Shown one piece after another: positions 1-7,124 of a DNA stretch of 10,077 nucleotides. The notes below the pieces were generated by a model. The model saw only the letters and a program-made list of their open reading frames with translations, had not been told where the DNA came from and searched no databases. Positions within the stretch are counted from its first letter, which is position 1. Every line of letters starts with the position of its first letter. The translations under genes and the position numbers were made by a program. This DNA comes from an uncultured Ruminococcus sp. (GTDB taxonomy: Bacteria > Bacillota > Clostridia > Oscillospirales > Ruminococcaceae), in assembly GCA_947177715.1 (NCBI GenBank), contig CAMWVM010000035.1, forward strand, positions 1 to 10,077. Reading direction: 5' to 3'.

Positions 1-1
1 G

Positions 2-55
2 TCAGCTGAAGCTGACCTTGCCACGTTGAAAACGGGCAAGCCCTTATTTGAATAA
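2..55 (+). CDS. C-terminal end of an upstream protein (partial)
   Basis: The frame beginning at base 2 is open to a TAA at 53-55 and encodes SAEADLATLKTGKPLFE. The rest of the gene lies off the left edge. The composition (mixed charged and small residues, no low complexity) looks like a genuine protein end, but 17 residues are too few to identify a family. It runs in the same direction as alaS and stops 39 bases before the alaS -35 box. The alternative is non-coding DNA: the same stretch contains short inverted repeats (1-7 with 10-16, 17-22 with 35-40) that could be structural or chance. Confidence 0.4.
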   Translation, partial: SAEADLATLKTGKPLFE

Positions 56-74
56 GAAATTGCAAAATTCAAAT
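46..74. repeat. 8-bp perfect inverted repeat between partial gene and alaS promoter
   Basis: ATTTGAAT at 46-53 is repeated inverted as ATTCAAAT at 67-74, with 13 bases between. No T-run follows on either strand, so it is not an intrinsic terminator. It overlaps the last codons of the partial upstream frame and ends 20 bases before the alaS -35 box. It could be a chance AT-rich dyad. Confidence 0.35.
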
Positions 75-94
75 GGGAAAAATCATGTAACCTA

Positions 95-123
95 TTGACA
101 ATAATAGTTTTAAGGTTTATAAT
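95..123 (+). promoter_or_regulatory. Sigma-A-type promoter of the alaS T-box unit
   Basis: TTGACA at 95-100 and TATAAT at 118-123 both match the housekeeping consensus exactly and are 17 bases apart. Transcription would start near base 130, just before the T-box leader. A full-consensus promoter fits a unit whose output is set afterwards by attenuation. Confidence 0.9.
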
Positions 124-129
124 ATGAAT

Positions 130-361
130 GATATTTGAAATGCGTTGAGGGAATTATCCGAGAGAGAATGGTTCAGAGAAAAGACGGCTGGTGAAAGTCT
201 TTCCATAAAGCTCGGTGGCTAACCTGAGTATCGCTGTGAAAACGGCGGCGTATCTCCTGCGTTAAAGGATTCGAGTGACTGAACGGCTTGATGTTCAGTA
301 ATTTGGGTGGTAACACGGAAACTAATGTCTTCGTCCCATGTTTAGGGATGAGGACTTTTTT
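130..361 (+). promoter_or_regulatory. T-box leader (tRNA-sensing riboswitch) controlling alaS
   Basis: The hallmark T-box element TGGGTGGTAACACGG is at 304-318. Within it, TGGT (308-311) can pair with the ACCA 3' end of an uncharged tRNA whose discriminator base is A, as expected for tRNA-Ala. Upstream are a 7-bp hairpin at 278-299, a probable stem III, and a purine-rich GAGAGAGAA stretch near 160-168 that resembles the stem I kink-turn region. Downstream is the competing terminator at 327-361. Uncharged tRNA should stabilise the antiterminator and allow read-through into alaS. The specifier codon was not fixed by folding: GCT at 233-235 and GCG at 259-261 are the alanine-codon candidates. 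The 5' boundary is inferred from the promoter. Confidence 0.93.
327..361 (+). terminator. T-box attenuator terminator
   Basis: Bases 327-337 pair with 345-355 in an 11-bp stem containing two G-U pairs, around a 7-base loop, and a run of six T's follows (356-361). The 5' arm lies just after the T-box element, as expected if it is taken up by the antiterminator when uncharged tRNA binds. An ATG at 338 in the loop is in frame with alaS but is part of this structure, not a start. Confidence 0.92.
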
Positions 362-391
362 GTTGCAATAAATATTAAAGGAGTTTTAATT

Positions 392-3052
392 ATGAAATGG
401 ATGGGTCTTAATGAACTTAGAGAACTTTATCTGAAGTTCTTTGAAAGCAAGGAGCATTTGTGCATAAAGAGCTTTCCTCTTGTTCCAAGAAATGATAACA
501 GTCTTTTGCTGATTAATGCCGGTATGGCTCCGCTTAAACCTTACTTTACAGGACAGGAGGAACCTCCTAAAAGAAGAATGGCTGACTGTCAGAAATGTAT
601 CCGTACAGGAGATATTGAGAACGTGGGAAAAACCGCACGTCACGGTACTTTTTTTGAAATGTTGGGAAACTGGTCTTTCGGCGATTATTTTAAGGAAGAA
701 GCTATTTCTTGGGCGTGGGAATTCTGTACTAAGGTACTGGAACTGCCGGAAGAGCGACTTTTTGTTTCTGTTTATGAAGATGATGACGAGGCAGAGAAAA
801 TTTGGCATGAAAAAATCGGACTTCCTATGGAAAAGATTTTTCGTATGGGTAAAGAAGATAATTTCTGGGAAGCTGGAATTGATGGTCCTTGCGGTCCTTG
901 TTCTGAGATTTATTTTGACAGAGGCGAGGAGTATGGCTGCGGAAAACAGGATTGTACAGTAGGCTGTGACTGTGACAGATATATGGAGTTCTGGAATCTT
1001 GTGTTTACACAGTTTGAACGTCATGAGGACGGCACTTATACTCCTTTGGAGCAGAAAAATATTGATACAGGTATGGGTCTTGAAAGACTTGCTGCAATGA
1101 TGCAGAATGTGAACTCAATTTTTGATGTTGATACTATTAAGGCAATTCGAGATCACGTATGTGAGATTGCAGGCTGCAAGTATGGCGAAAGCCATAAGAA
1201 GGATGTTTCAATCCGTGTTATTACCGATCATATCCGCTCGGTTACATTCATGGCTTCTGACGGAATTTTGCCGTCTAATGAGGGAAGAGGATATGTAATG
1301 CGCCGTCTGTTAAGACGTGCTGTTCGTCATGGTAAATTGCTTGGTATTAATGGATTATTCCTGAAAGATATTGTTAAAACTGTGGTTGACAATTCTAAAT
1401 GCGAGTATACAGAGCTTGAAGAAAAGTATGATTATATCGTTAAGCTGCTTACAACTGAAGAGGAAAACTTCAATAAGACTATTGACAGAGGTATGAAAAT
1501 TCTTGATGATTACATTGAGGATATGCAGAAAAAGGGTGAAAAGGTGCTTGACGGAAAGGCTTGCTTTAAACTTTCTGATACCTATGGATTCCCTATAGAT
1601 CTTACTAAAGAAATTCTTGAGGAAAAAGGCTTGGCTGCTGATGAAGAAGGCTATACAAAAGCCATGGACGAACAGAGGGAAATGGCTCGTGTGGCAAGAG
1701 GCGGTTCTAAATATATGGGTGCAGATGAAACTGTTTTCCATAAGATCGACAGAGATTTTCATACAGAGTTTGTAGGTTATGATACTCTTGAGTGTGATTG
1801 TGAAATATCATTTATTGCTACAGAAGACGAGCTTGTGGAAAACGCAGGCTGCGGTGATGATATATTCTATATTGTTTCATCAAAAACACCATTTTATGCT
1901 GAAAGCGGCGGACAGGTGGGCGACGTTGGTACAATTACCACTTCAAGCGGTATGTGCCGCGTACTTGATACACAAAAGGCTGTTGCAGGAAAAATTGCTC
2001 ATAAGGTGAAAGTTATTGAAGGTGCAATTTCAGTGGGTCAAAAAGCACATTTTGCTGTGGATAAAAAGACTCGCCAGGCAGTTATGAGAAACCACTCCTG
2101 TGCTCATTTGCTTCAGGCAGCTTTGAGAGAAGTTCTGGGTGAACACGTTCATCAGGCTGGTCAGCTTGTTGATGCAGACAGACTTAGATTTGACTTTTCA
2201 CACTTCAATGCAATGACTGATGAAGAAAGATTAAAAGTTCAAAGACTCGTAAACGATTATATATTCTCAGCTCTTGACATTACAGTAAGGGAAATGCCTA
2301 TAGAAGAAGCAAAAAATCTTGGAGCTATGGCTCTTTTCGGAGAAAAATACGGAGAAACAGTTCGTGTTGTAACAATGGGTGATGAGAAGTACTCTGCATC
2401 CATTGAGTTCTGCGGCGGTACTCATCTTGATAATACATCTAAAATCGGAATGTTTAATATCCTTTCTGAAAGTTCGGTAGCTTCGGGCGTTAGAAGAATT
2501 GAGGCTGTTACAGGTACAGGAGTACTTGAGCTTCTTCGTGAACATATTGATATGGAGCGTAAAGCGGCTGAAGTGCTTAAACTTGGTAACCCTATGGAGC
2601 TTGTTAAGAAGTGTGCGTCAGTTATGTCTGATATTAAAGCACTTGAAAAGGAAAGAGATGAGCTTCAGTCTGAAATTTCAAACCTTCGTACCAAATCTTT
2701 GTTTGATAATGCAAAGGACGTAAACGGCATAAGAGTCGTTACAGCAATGCTTTCTAATATGCGTCCTGATATGCTTAGAAAAATGGGTGATGAGATTAAA
2801 GCGAGAGAAAACGATGTAGTTGCTGTAATTGCAGGCGTGAACGGAGAGAAAGCAAATCTGCTTGTTGTTGCAGGAAAAGAAGCTGTCGCTAAAGGGGCAC
2901 ATGCCGGTAAGATTGTCGGAAAGGTTGCAGCTCTGACAGGAGGAAAGGGCGGCGGACGTCCTGATTCCGCAATGGCTGGAGTAGGAGATAGATTTAAAAT
3001 AGACGAAGCGCTGGATAAAGTTGAAGAAATTATCGGCGAATTTGTTAAATAG
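392..3052 (+). CDS. alaS: Alanyl-tRNA synthetase
   Basis: AlaRS attaches alanine to tRNA-Ala in the cytoplasm using ATP. The start at 392 follows AAAGGAG (377-383) by 8 bases and gives 886 residues, the usual length. Class II features: motif 2 begins around R83-H84-G85, a GPCGPCSE segment lies near 165-172, and motif 3 GMGLER is at 227-232. The editing domain, which removes mischarged serine and glycine, has its metal-binding residues H568, H572, C674 and H678. A coiled stretch near 745-770 leads into the C-Ala/DHHA1 domain with GGKGGGRPD at 850-858. Nothing is missing or truncated. Expression is under the T-box leader upstream, and the HIT gene follows after 15 bases. An in-frame ATG at 338 is rejected because it lies in the attenuator loop. 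Confidence 0.98.
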   Translation: MKWMGLNELRELYLKFFESKEHLCIKSFPLVPRNDNSLLLINAGMAPLKPYFTGQEEPPKRRMADCQKCIRTGDIENVGKTARHGTFFEMLGNWSFGDYFKEEAISWAWEFCTKVLELPEERLFVSVYEDDDEAEKIWHEKIGLPMEKIFRMGKEDNFWEAGIDGPCGPCSEIYFDRGEEYGCGKQDCTVGCDCDRYMEFWNLVFTQFERHEDGTYTPLEQKNIDTGMGLERLAAMMQNVNSIFDVDTIKAIRDHVCEIAGCKYGESHKKDVSIRVITDHIRSVTFMASDGILPSNEGRGYVMRRLLRRAVRHGKLLGINGLFLKDIVKTVVDNSKCEYTELEEKYDYIVKLLTTEEENFNKTIDRGMKILDDYIEDMQKKGEKVLDGKACFKLSDTYGFPIDLTKEILEEKGLAADEEGYTKAMDEQREMARVARGGSKYMGADETVFHKIDRDFHTEFVGYDTLECDCEISFIATEDELVENAGCGDDIFYIVSSKTPFYAESGGQVGDVGTITTSSGMCRVLDTQKAVAGKIAHKVKVIEGAISVGQKAHFAVDKKTRQAVMRNHSCAHLLQAALREVLGEHVHQAGQLVDADRLRFDFSHFNAMTDEERLKVQRLVNDYIFSALDITVREMPIEEAKNLGAMALFGEKYGETVRVVTMGDEKYSASIEFCGGTHLDNTSKIGMFNILSESSVASGVRRIEAVTGTGVLELLREHIDMERKAAEVLKLGNPMELVKKCASVMSDIKALEKERDELQSEISNLRTKSLFDNAKDVNGIRVVTAMLSNMRPDMLRKMGDEIKARENDVVAVIAGVNGEKANLLVVAGKEAVAKGAHAGKIVGKVAALTGGKGGGRPDSAMAGVGDRFKIDEALDKVEEIIGEFVK

Positions 3053-3067
3053 GATGGGAGAGTAATT

Positions 3068-3409
3068 ATGGAAGATTGTATTTTCTGCAAAATTATCAAA
3101 GGCGAAATTCCTTCAAAAAAGATTTATGAGGACGAGCTTGTATATGTCTTTGAAGATATCGCACCAACTGCTCCTATACACTATCTTGCAATTCCCAAAC
3201 AGCACATTTCAAAGCTTGATGAAATCAATGAAGATAATTCAGCAGTGATTGCACATATCTATGAGGTGATTTCAAAGCTTGCAAATGAGTTAAATCTTAA
3301 AGACGGTTTCAGAGTGGTATCTAACTGTGGTGAACAAGCCGGACAGAGTGTATTTCATATACATTTTCATATTCTTGCTGGGCGTCCTTTACAGTGGCCG
3401 GCAGGTTAA
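3068..3409 (+). CDS. hinT: HIT-family nucleotide hydrolase (HinT type)
   Basis: This 113-residue protein has the size and layout of the Hint branch of the histidine triad family. Cys4 and Cys7 (CIFC), with His46, suggest the zinc site seen in many family members. The catalytic triad motif H97-I-H99-F-H101 is followed by the Hint-type C-terminus GRPLQWPAG. Family members hydrolyse adenosine phosphoramidates and can hydrolyse aminoacyl-adenylates released by aminoacyl-tRNA synthetases. That fits its place 15 bases after alaS and before a shared terminator, so it is probably made from the alaS transcript and subject to the same T-box. A GGGAG ribosome binding site (3056-3060) lies 7 bases before the ATG. 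The family call is secure; the physiological substrate is inferred. Confidence 0.95.
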   Translation: MEDCIFCKIIKGEIPSKKIYEDELVYVFEDIAPTAPIHYLAIPKQHISKLDEINEDNSAVIAHIYEVISKLANELNLKDGFRVVSNCGEQAGQSVFHIHFHILAGRPLQWPAG

Positions 3410-3422
3410 AAAACGTTTAACG

Positions 3423-3458
3423 AGTCCCCTGGATTATTCACGGGGGACTTTGTTTTTT
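3423..3458 (+). terminator. Intrinsic terminator of the alaS-hinT unit
   Basis: AGTCCCC (3423-3429) pairs with GGGGACT (3443-3449), extendable by a T-G pair. It is followed by a T-rich tract with one G that includes six consecutive T's (3453-3458). It begins 13 bases after the hinT stop codon. Confidence 0.92.
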
Positions 3459-3463
3459 AAACC

Positions 3464-3492
3464 TTGATTTTTTTAGCAAAAAAGTGTAAAAT
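3464..3492 (+). promoter_or_regulatory. Probable promoter of the recD2 unit
   Basis: TTGATT (3464-3469) and TAAAAT (3487-3492) are separated by 17 bases and lie immediately after the previous terminator. This is where a promoter for the next five genes is needed. The predicted transcript would begin near 3499 and carry the dyad at 3517-3549 in its leader. The -35 box departs from consensus at two positions. Confidence 0.6.
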
Positions 3493-3516
3493 AATATTGT
3501 ACATTCACAAAACATT

Positions 3517-3549
3517 CCTGTAAATCATAAAATGCATTAGATTTACAGG
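3517..3549 (+). promoter_or_regulatory. 10-bp perfect dyad overlapping a ribosome binding site
   Basis: CCTGTAAATC (3517-3526) and GATTTACAGG (3540-3549) are exact inverted copies around a 13-base spacer. No T-run follows. The right arm includes the first bases of the AGGGAGG ribosome binding site (3547-3553) of the next gene. In RNA the hairpin would partly hide that site; in DNA the dyad could be an operator. The symmetry is directly visible, while either role is inference. Confidence 0.6.
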
Positions 3550-3561
3550 GAGGTGTTCAAC

Positions 3562-3912
3562 TTGAACGGTGTGATAATTTTTATAGTATGCGCCGCCACA
3601 TTAATTGCTGTAATAATTATAAGGTATATGTCCGAGAAGAAAAACAAATGCAAAAAAGTCGGTTATATTCTTGTGCCGTGCGATTCAAATACTAAAAATC
3701 TTGAAAAATTGGTTAAATCCTATTATTGGGAAGAGGTTTTTGAAAACGAAAACATGGGGCGTGAGATTTTGCTTGTAATTATGGAAAACAGTGAAAATGA
3801 TTATACAGCAAAAAGATTGGCGTCTGAATATTCAATCGTTTCGGTTGTGGATATCACCGATCTTGAAGATTATCTAAAAAAAATAAGATATTCTTGTCAG
3901 AACTTAAAATAA
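3562..3912 (+). CDS. Small single-pass membrane protein of unknown function
   Basis: About 116 residues. The TTG start at 3562 is preferred because the strong AGGGAGGTG site (3547-3555) sits 6 bases before it; the in-frame GTG at 3553 is part of that site. Residues 4-20 or so are strongly hydrophobic (VIIFIVCAATLIAVIII), followed by RYMSEKKNKCKK, so the N-terminus should anchor in the membrane with the remainder in the cytoplasm. The soluble part alternates likely strands and helices: GYILVPC, then an amphipathic stretch, REILLVIM, a helix, SIVSVVDI, and a final helix. This suggests a small alpha/beta domain, loosely like the first half of a Rossmann or glycosyltransferase-A fold, but no catalytic motif is visible. 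It lies 16 bases before recD2, probably in the same transcript. I do not recognise a named family. Confidence 0.8.
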   Translation: MNGVIIFIVCAATLIAVIIIRYMSEKKNKCKKVGYILVPCDSNTKNLEKLVKSYYWEEVFENENMGREILLVIMENSENDYTAKRLASEYSIVSVVDITDLEDYLKKIRYSCQNLK

Positions 3913-3928
3913 CATTTTAAAGGTAAAG

Positions 3929-6172
3929 ATGATGGACAATTTGGAAAAAATAAAAGGCGAAGTTGACAGTATAATATATAGAAACGAAGAAAACGGTTTT
4001 GCAGTTCTAATGCTTGAATGCGATAATGACCTTATTACTGTAGTGGGAGAGATGGGCAATGTCGAAGAAGGCGAGGAGCTTGTGTGTACAGGTGAGTTTA
4101 CAGTACATAAAAAGTTTGGTGAACAGTTTAAATGCAGCATTTGCGAGCGTTCATTACCTCAAACCGCAGCTTCCATTCAGAGATACCTTTCAAGCGGAGT
4201 AATAAGTGGAATTGGCGCAGTGCTTGCAAAAAGAATAGTTTCCAAATTCGGCGATGATTCTCTTAAGGTAATAGAAAACGAGCCGGAAAAGCTTACAGAA
4301 ATTGAGGGTATAACTCACAAAAAGGCTAAGAAAATTTCAGATGAATTCAAAACGACGTTTGCTGTGCGTTCACTTATGATTTACTTGTCCGGTTTTGATG
4401 TTCCGGCATCAGTGGGGATAAAGGCATGGAAACGCTGGGGAGATTCCGCCGAAGCGATGATTAAATCAAATCCATATGTCTTATGTGTTTTCGGTGTTGA
4501 TTTATCTTTTATAAAAGCCGATGCGATTGCAAAATCTATTGGAATAAAGAACACATCAAAGTGCAGAATTGAAGCAGGCATAAGCTGTGTCCTGAAAGAG
4601 AATGCAAATGCAGGACATACTTGTCTTCCCCTTGATAAATTTGAGGAGGTATCCTGTAAGTTTCTTCATATAAATCACAAACAATTTGCAAGTGTTTTGA
4701 AAGAACAAATTGAGGAGGAAAACCTTTTTAGATATTATAAAAACGGACGACCGTTTATCTCGTTGAGAGAATATTATAAAGCCGAGGACTATATTTCAAG
4801 GCGGCTTTCAATAATGCGGGAGTGTTCCTTTGATAATAAAATAGATTTTTCTCAGGTAATAGATCTTGCCGAAGAGGAAAATAATATTACATATGAAGAA
4901 ACACAGAGAAAAGCAATCAATCTTGCACTTTCACAAGGATTTCTTGTGCTTACGGGCGGACCGGGAACAGGCAAGACCACAACCCTGAACGCTATAATTT
5001 CACTTTATCAACAGCAGGGTATGAAAGTTATGATTGCCGCACCAACAGGAAGAGCAGCAAAGCGTATATCAGATTTAACAGGATTTGATGCTAAGACTGT
5101 GCATAGACTTCTTGAAGTAAAGCATGTCGACGGAGATATGCTTAGCTTTGTCCACGATGAAAATAATCTTCTTGATTGTGATGTAATGATAATAGATGAA
5201 ATGTCGATGGTTGATTCTTGTTTGTTTGAAGCGCTTTTGAGAGCAGTAAGCGTTACCTGCCGTCTTGTTCTTGTGGGGGATTCCGATCAGCTTCCATCTG
5301 TGGGAGCAGGCAATGTTTTAAAGGATATAATCGACAGCGGTGTAATGCCGGTGGTAACTCTTACTGAAATTTTCAGACAGGCACAGCAAAGTGCAATAGT
5401 AATCAACGCACATAAAATAGTAAATGGAGAGCATATTGACCTAACCGAAAAGAACAAGGATTTTTTCTTTTTTCAAAGACAAAGCTTTTTTGAAATACAA
5501 AATCTTGTGGTCGAGCTTTGTAAAACCCGTCTGCCTAATGCATTTGGTTATTCTCCTTTTGATAATATTCAGGTGTTATCTCCGACAAGGAAAGGACCAA
5601 GCGGTACGGTAGAGATTAATAAAATGCTTCAAAGTCAGCTTAATCCTCCCGCTATGGGAAAATCAGAAGTGAAAACTCCTCTTTATACATATCGTAAAGG
5701 CGATAAGGTTATGCAAACTAAAAATGATTACGATATAATCTGGAAGAAAACTGAGGACGAAAAAACCGAAAGCGGTTCAGGTATTTTTAACGGAGATATC
5801 GGAATCATAATCGAGGTTAATAAAATACTTCAGACAGTAACTATTGACTTTGAGGGAAGAGTAGCAAATTATTCTTTGCCGATGCTTGATAATTTAGAGC
5901 TTGCTTATGCTGTAACAGTACATAAAAGTCAGGGCAGTGAATTTGACGTTGTTATACTTACGGTGTTCGGAGGATATGACAAGCTTTATTATAGAAATCT
6001 GCTTTATACCGCTGTCACAAGAGCGAAAAAGCTCCTTATTATAATTGGAACTAAAAGAAGGGTAGAATTTATGATTGATAATAACAGAAGAACCTTGAGA
6101 TATACCTGTCTTAAAAATATGTTATTGGAGATAAATTCAAATGAAGAAGAACAGCAAAGTTTTAAATCATAA
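3929..6172 (+). CDS. recD2: ATP-dependent 5'-3' DNA helicase RecD2
   Basis: RecD2 is the stand-alone RecD-like superfamily 1B helicase of bacteria that use AddAB rather than RecBCD, and it acts in DNA repair and replication stress. At 747 residues it has the long N-terminal extension typical of RecD2: an OB-like start (about 1-75), then helix-hairpin-helix repeats (about 90-140, with ISGIG and IEGIT turns). Helicase motifs follow in order: Walker A GGPGTGKT 343-350, Walker B IIDEMS 421-426, GDSDQLPSVG 450-459, FRQ 482-484, VHKSQGSEFD 664-673 and YTAVTRAKK 693-701. All key residues are present. The ATG is at 3929 or 3932, both behind AAAGG (3919-3923). It lies 16 bases after the membrane protein gene and overlaps comFC at its end. 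Confidence 0.97.
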   Translation: MMDNLEKIKGEVDSIIYRNEENGFAVLMLECDNDLITVVGEMGNVEEGEELVCTGEFTVHKKFGEQFKCSICERSLPQTAASIQRYLSSGVISGIGAVLAKRIVSKFGDDSLKVIENEPEKLTEIEGITHKKAKKISDEFKTTFAVRSLMIYLSGFDVPASVGIKAWKRWGDSAEAMIKSNPYVLCVFGVDLSFIKADAIAKSIGIKNTSKCRIEAGISCVLKENANAGHTCLPLDKFEEVSCKFLHINHKQFASVLKEQIEEENLFRYYKNGRPFISLREYYKAEDYISRRLSIMRECSFDNKIDFSQVIDLAEEENNITYEETQRKAINLALSQGFLVLTGGPGTGKTTTLNAIISLYQQQGMKVMIAAPTGRAAKRISDLTGFDAKTVHRLLEVKHVDGDMLSFVHDENNLLDCDVMIIDEMSMVDSCLFEALLRAVSVTCRLVLVGDSDQLPSVGAGNVLKDIIDSGVMPVVTLTEIFRQAQQSAIVINAHKIVNGEHIDLTEKNKDFFFFQRQSFFEIQNLVVELCKTRLPNAFGYSPFDNIQVLSPTRKGPSGTVEINKMLQSQLNPPAMGKSEVKTPLYTYRKGDKVMQTKNDYDIIWKKTEDEKTESGSGIFNGDIGIIIEVNKILQTVTIDFEGRVANYSLPMLDNLELAYAVTVHKSQGSEFDVVILTVFGGYDKLYYRNLLYTAVTRAKKLLIIIGTKRRVEFMIDNNRRTLRYTCLKNMLLEINSNEEEQQSFKS

Positions 6173-6848
6173 ATTTTGGCTCGATCTTATAATGCCCAAT
6201 CGATGTCCTGTGTGTGGAAAAGTTATCGTTTGGAATGAGCTTGTATGTAATAAGTGTGAAAGTAATCTGCCTTTTTTGGATAAGCCTTTCAGCGTGTCAG
6301 AGAAAATTCATAATAACAGCATGAATAATGCTTGTGCAGTTTTTGAGTATAAGGAAAATGCAGTTAAAGGCATATATAACTTAAAAACACGAAAAGGATT
6401 GAACTTTGCTGAATATGCGTCGAAGTATTTAGTTAAGTATCTTTCTGAAAATGATATAGTTTCAACAATTGACTGCGTTGCCTTTGTGCCAATGACAAAA
6501 TCAAAACGTCGTTTGAGAGGGTATAATCAGGCGGAAAGGTTTGCTAAGTTTATGGCACGAAAACTTGATAAGCCGCTTATGAATGATTTGCTCTTGCATA
6601 TATCAGATTCGTCTGAACAGCATACTCTTGATTATAATCAAAGACAACAAAATGCTGAAACTGTATTTAAATCTGCTCTTAATCATAGCGACATTAAGGG
6701 TAAAAGCGTACTTTTATGTGATGATGTTATCACAACGGGAGCGACAATGAATAAATGTGCTGAATTACTCAAATCTATGGGTGCAAACTCGGTTTATGGT
6801 ACAGCCATTTGCAGTACAAATCTTAGAAAAATGTCGCCCAAGGAATAA
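6141..6848 (+). CDS. comFC: ComF-family phosphoribosyltransferase-like protein
   Basis: 235 residues with the ComFC/GntX layout: an N-terminal zinc ribbon with two CxxC pairs (C22/C25 and C36/C39) joined to a type I phosphoribosyltransferase domain. Conserved pieces are RRLRGYNQAE at 123-132 and the PRPP-binding loop VLLCDDVITTGAT at 190-202. ComFC is needed for uptake of transforming DNA in naturally competent Gram-positive bacteria, but the gene is also common in Clostridia without known competence; no partner ComFA is in the window. The ATG at 6141 lies inside the recD2 end (32-base overlap), with TTGGAG at 6125-6130, which suggests translational coupling. A second in-frame ATG at 6192 would remove conserved residues just before the zinc ribbon and is less likely. 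Confidence 0.93.
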   Translation: MKKNSKVLNHKFWLDLIMPNRCPVCGKVIVWNELVCNKCESNLPFLDKPFSVSEKIHNNSMNNACAVFEYKENAVKGIYNLKTRKGLNFAEYASKYLVKYLSENDIVSTIDCVAFVPMTKSKRRLRGYNQAERFAKFMARKLDKPLMNDLLLHISDSSEQHTLDYNQRQQNAETVFKSALNHSDIKGKSVLLCDDVITTGATMNKCAELLKSMGANSVYGTAICSTNLRKMSPKE

Positions 6849-6889
6849 CAAGGAATAAATCGGAGATAATATATTCCGGAGGCGGTGTT

Positions 6890-7096
6890 GTGAATAAACA
6901 AATTACTAACGAAGAATTAAATGAAATAAGAAATCTGTTAAATACGCATAATAATATGATTTTTCGTTTTGAACAGTATTCAAAGCAGTTGAAGGAACCG
7001 CAGCTTAAAAGCGAGTTTCAAAAGTTGTATGCTTCTGCAATTAATCATAAGAAAAAATTGCTTTCTGTTTTAGGTTCTCAAAGCAATAGTCAGTGA
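6890..7096 (+). CDS. Small helical protein, unknown function
   Basis: 68 residues starting at a GTG 7 bases after GGAGG (6878-6882). It has no signal peptide or membrane segment and looks like two amphipathic helices: roughly residues 6-35, and 37-62 after a KEPQLK turn. The pattern of the second half, a turn, LKSEFQ and then NHKKKLL, faintly recalls one helical hairpin of ferritin-like or CotF-type spore coat proteins; this is a weak resemblance, not an assignment. It is rich in Asn, Lys and Gln and has no Cys. It lies 41 bases after comFC and 28 bases before another small gene, so it is probably in the recD2-comFC transcript. The good ribosome binding site and in-line position support a real gene. 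Confidence 0.75.
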   Translation: MNKQITNEELNEIRNLLNTHNNMIFRFEQYSKQLKEPQLKSEFQKLYASAINHKKKLLSVLGSQSNSQ

Positions 7097-7124
7097 GTGT
7101 TAATTTAAAGGAGTGTGCTGAAAA

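Noticed and set aside
1..56. Run of three short inverted repeats that could be a small RNA
   Set aside because: No promoter or terminator frames them, and the same bases read as a plausible protein end with a stop codon at 53-55.
338..391. In-frame ATG extending AlaRS by 18 residues at its N-terminus
   Set aside because: It lies in the loop of the T-box attenuator, has no ribosome binding site, and the family N-terminus begins after the well-placed ATG at 392.
386..1024. 212-codon open frame antisense to the alaS N-terminal region
   Set aside because: Composition is atypical and it lies opposite the catalytic core of AlaRS, which is certain; there is no promoter or binding site signal.
2665..3099. 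Long open frame antisense to the alaS C-terminal region
   Set aside because: It is rich in Ser, Pro, Ala and Thr, as expected for the complement of real coding sequence, has no ribosome binding site, and overlaps a secure gene.
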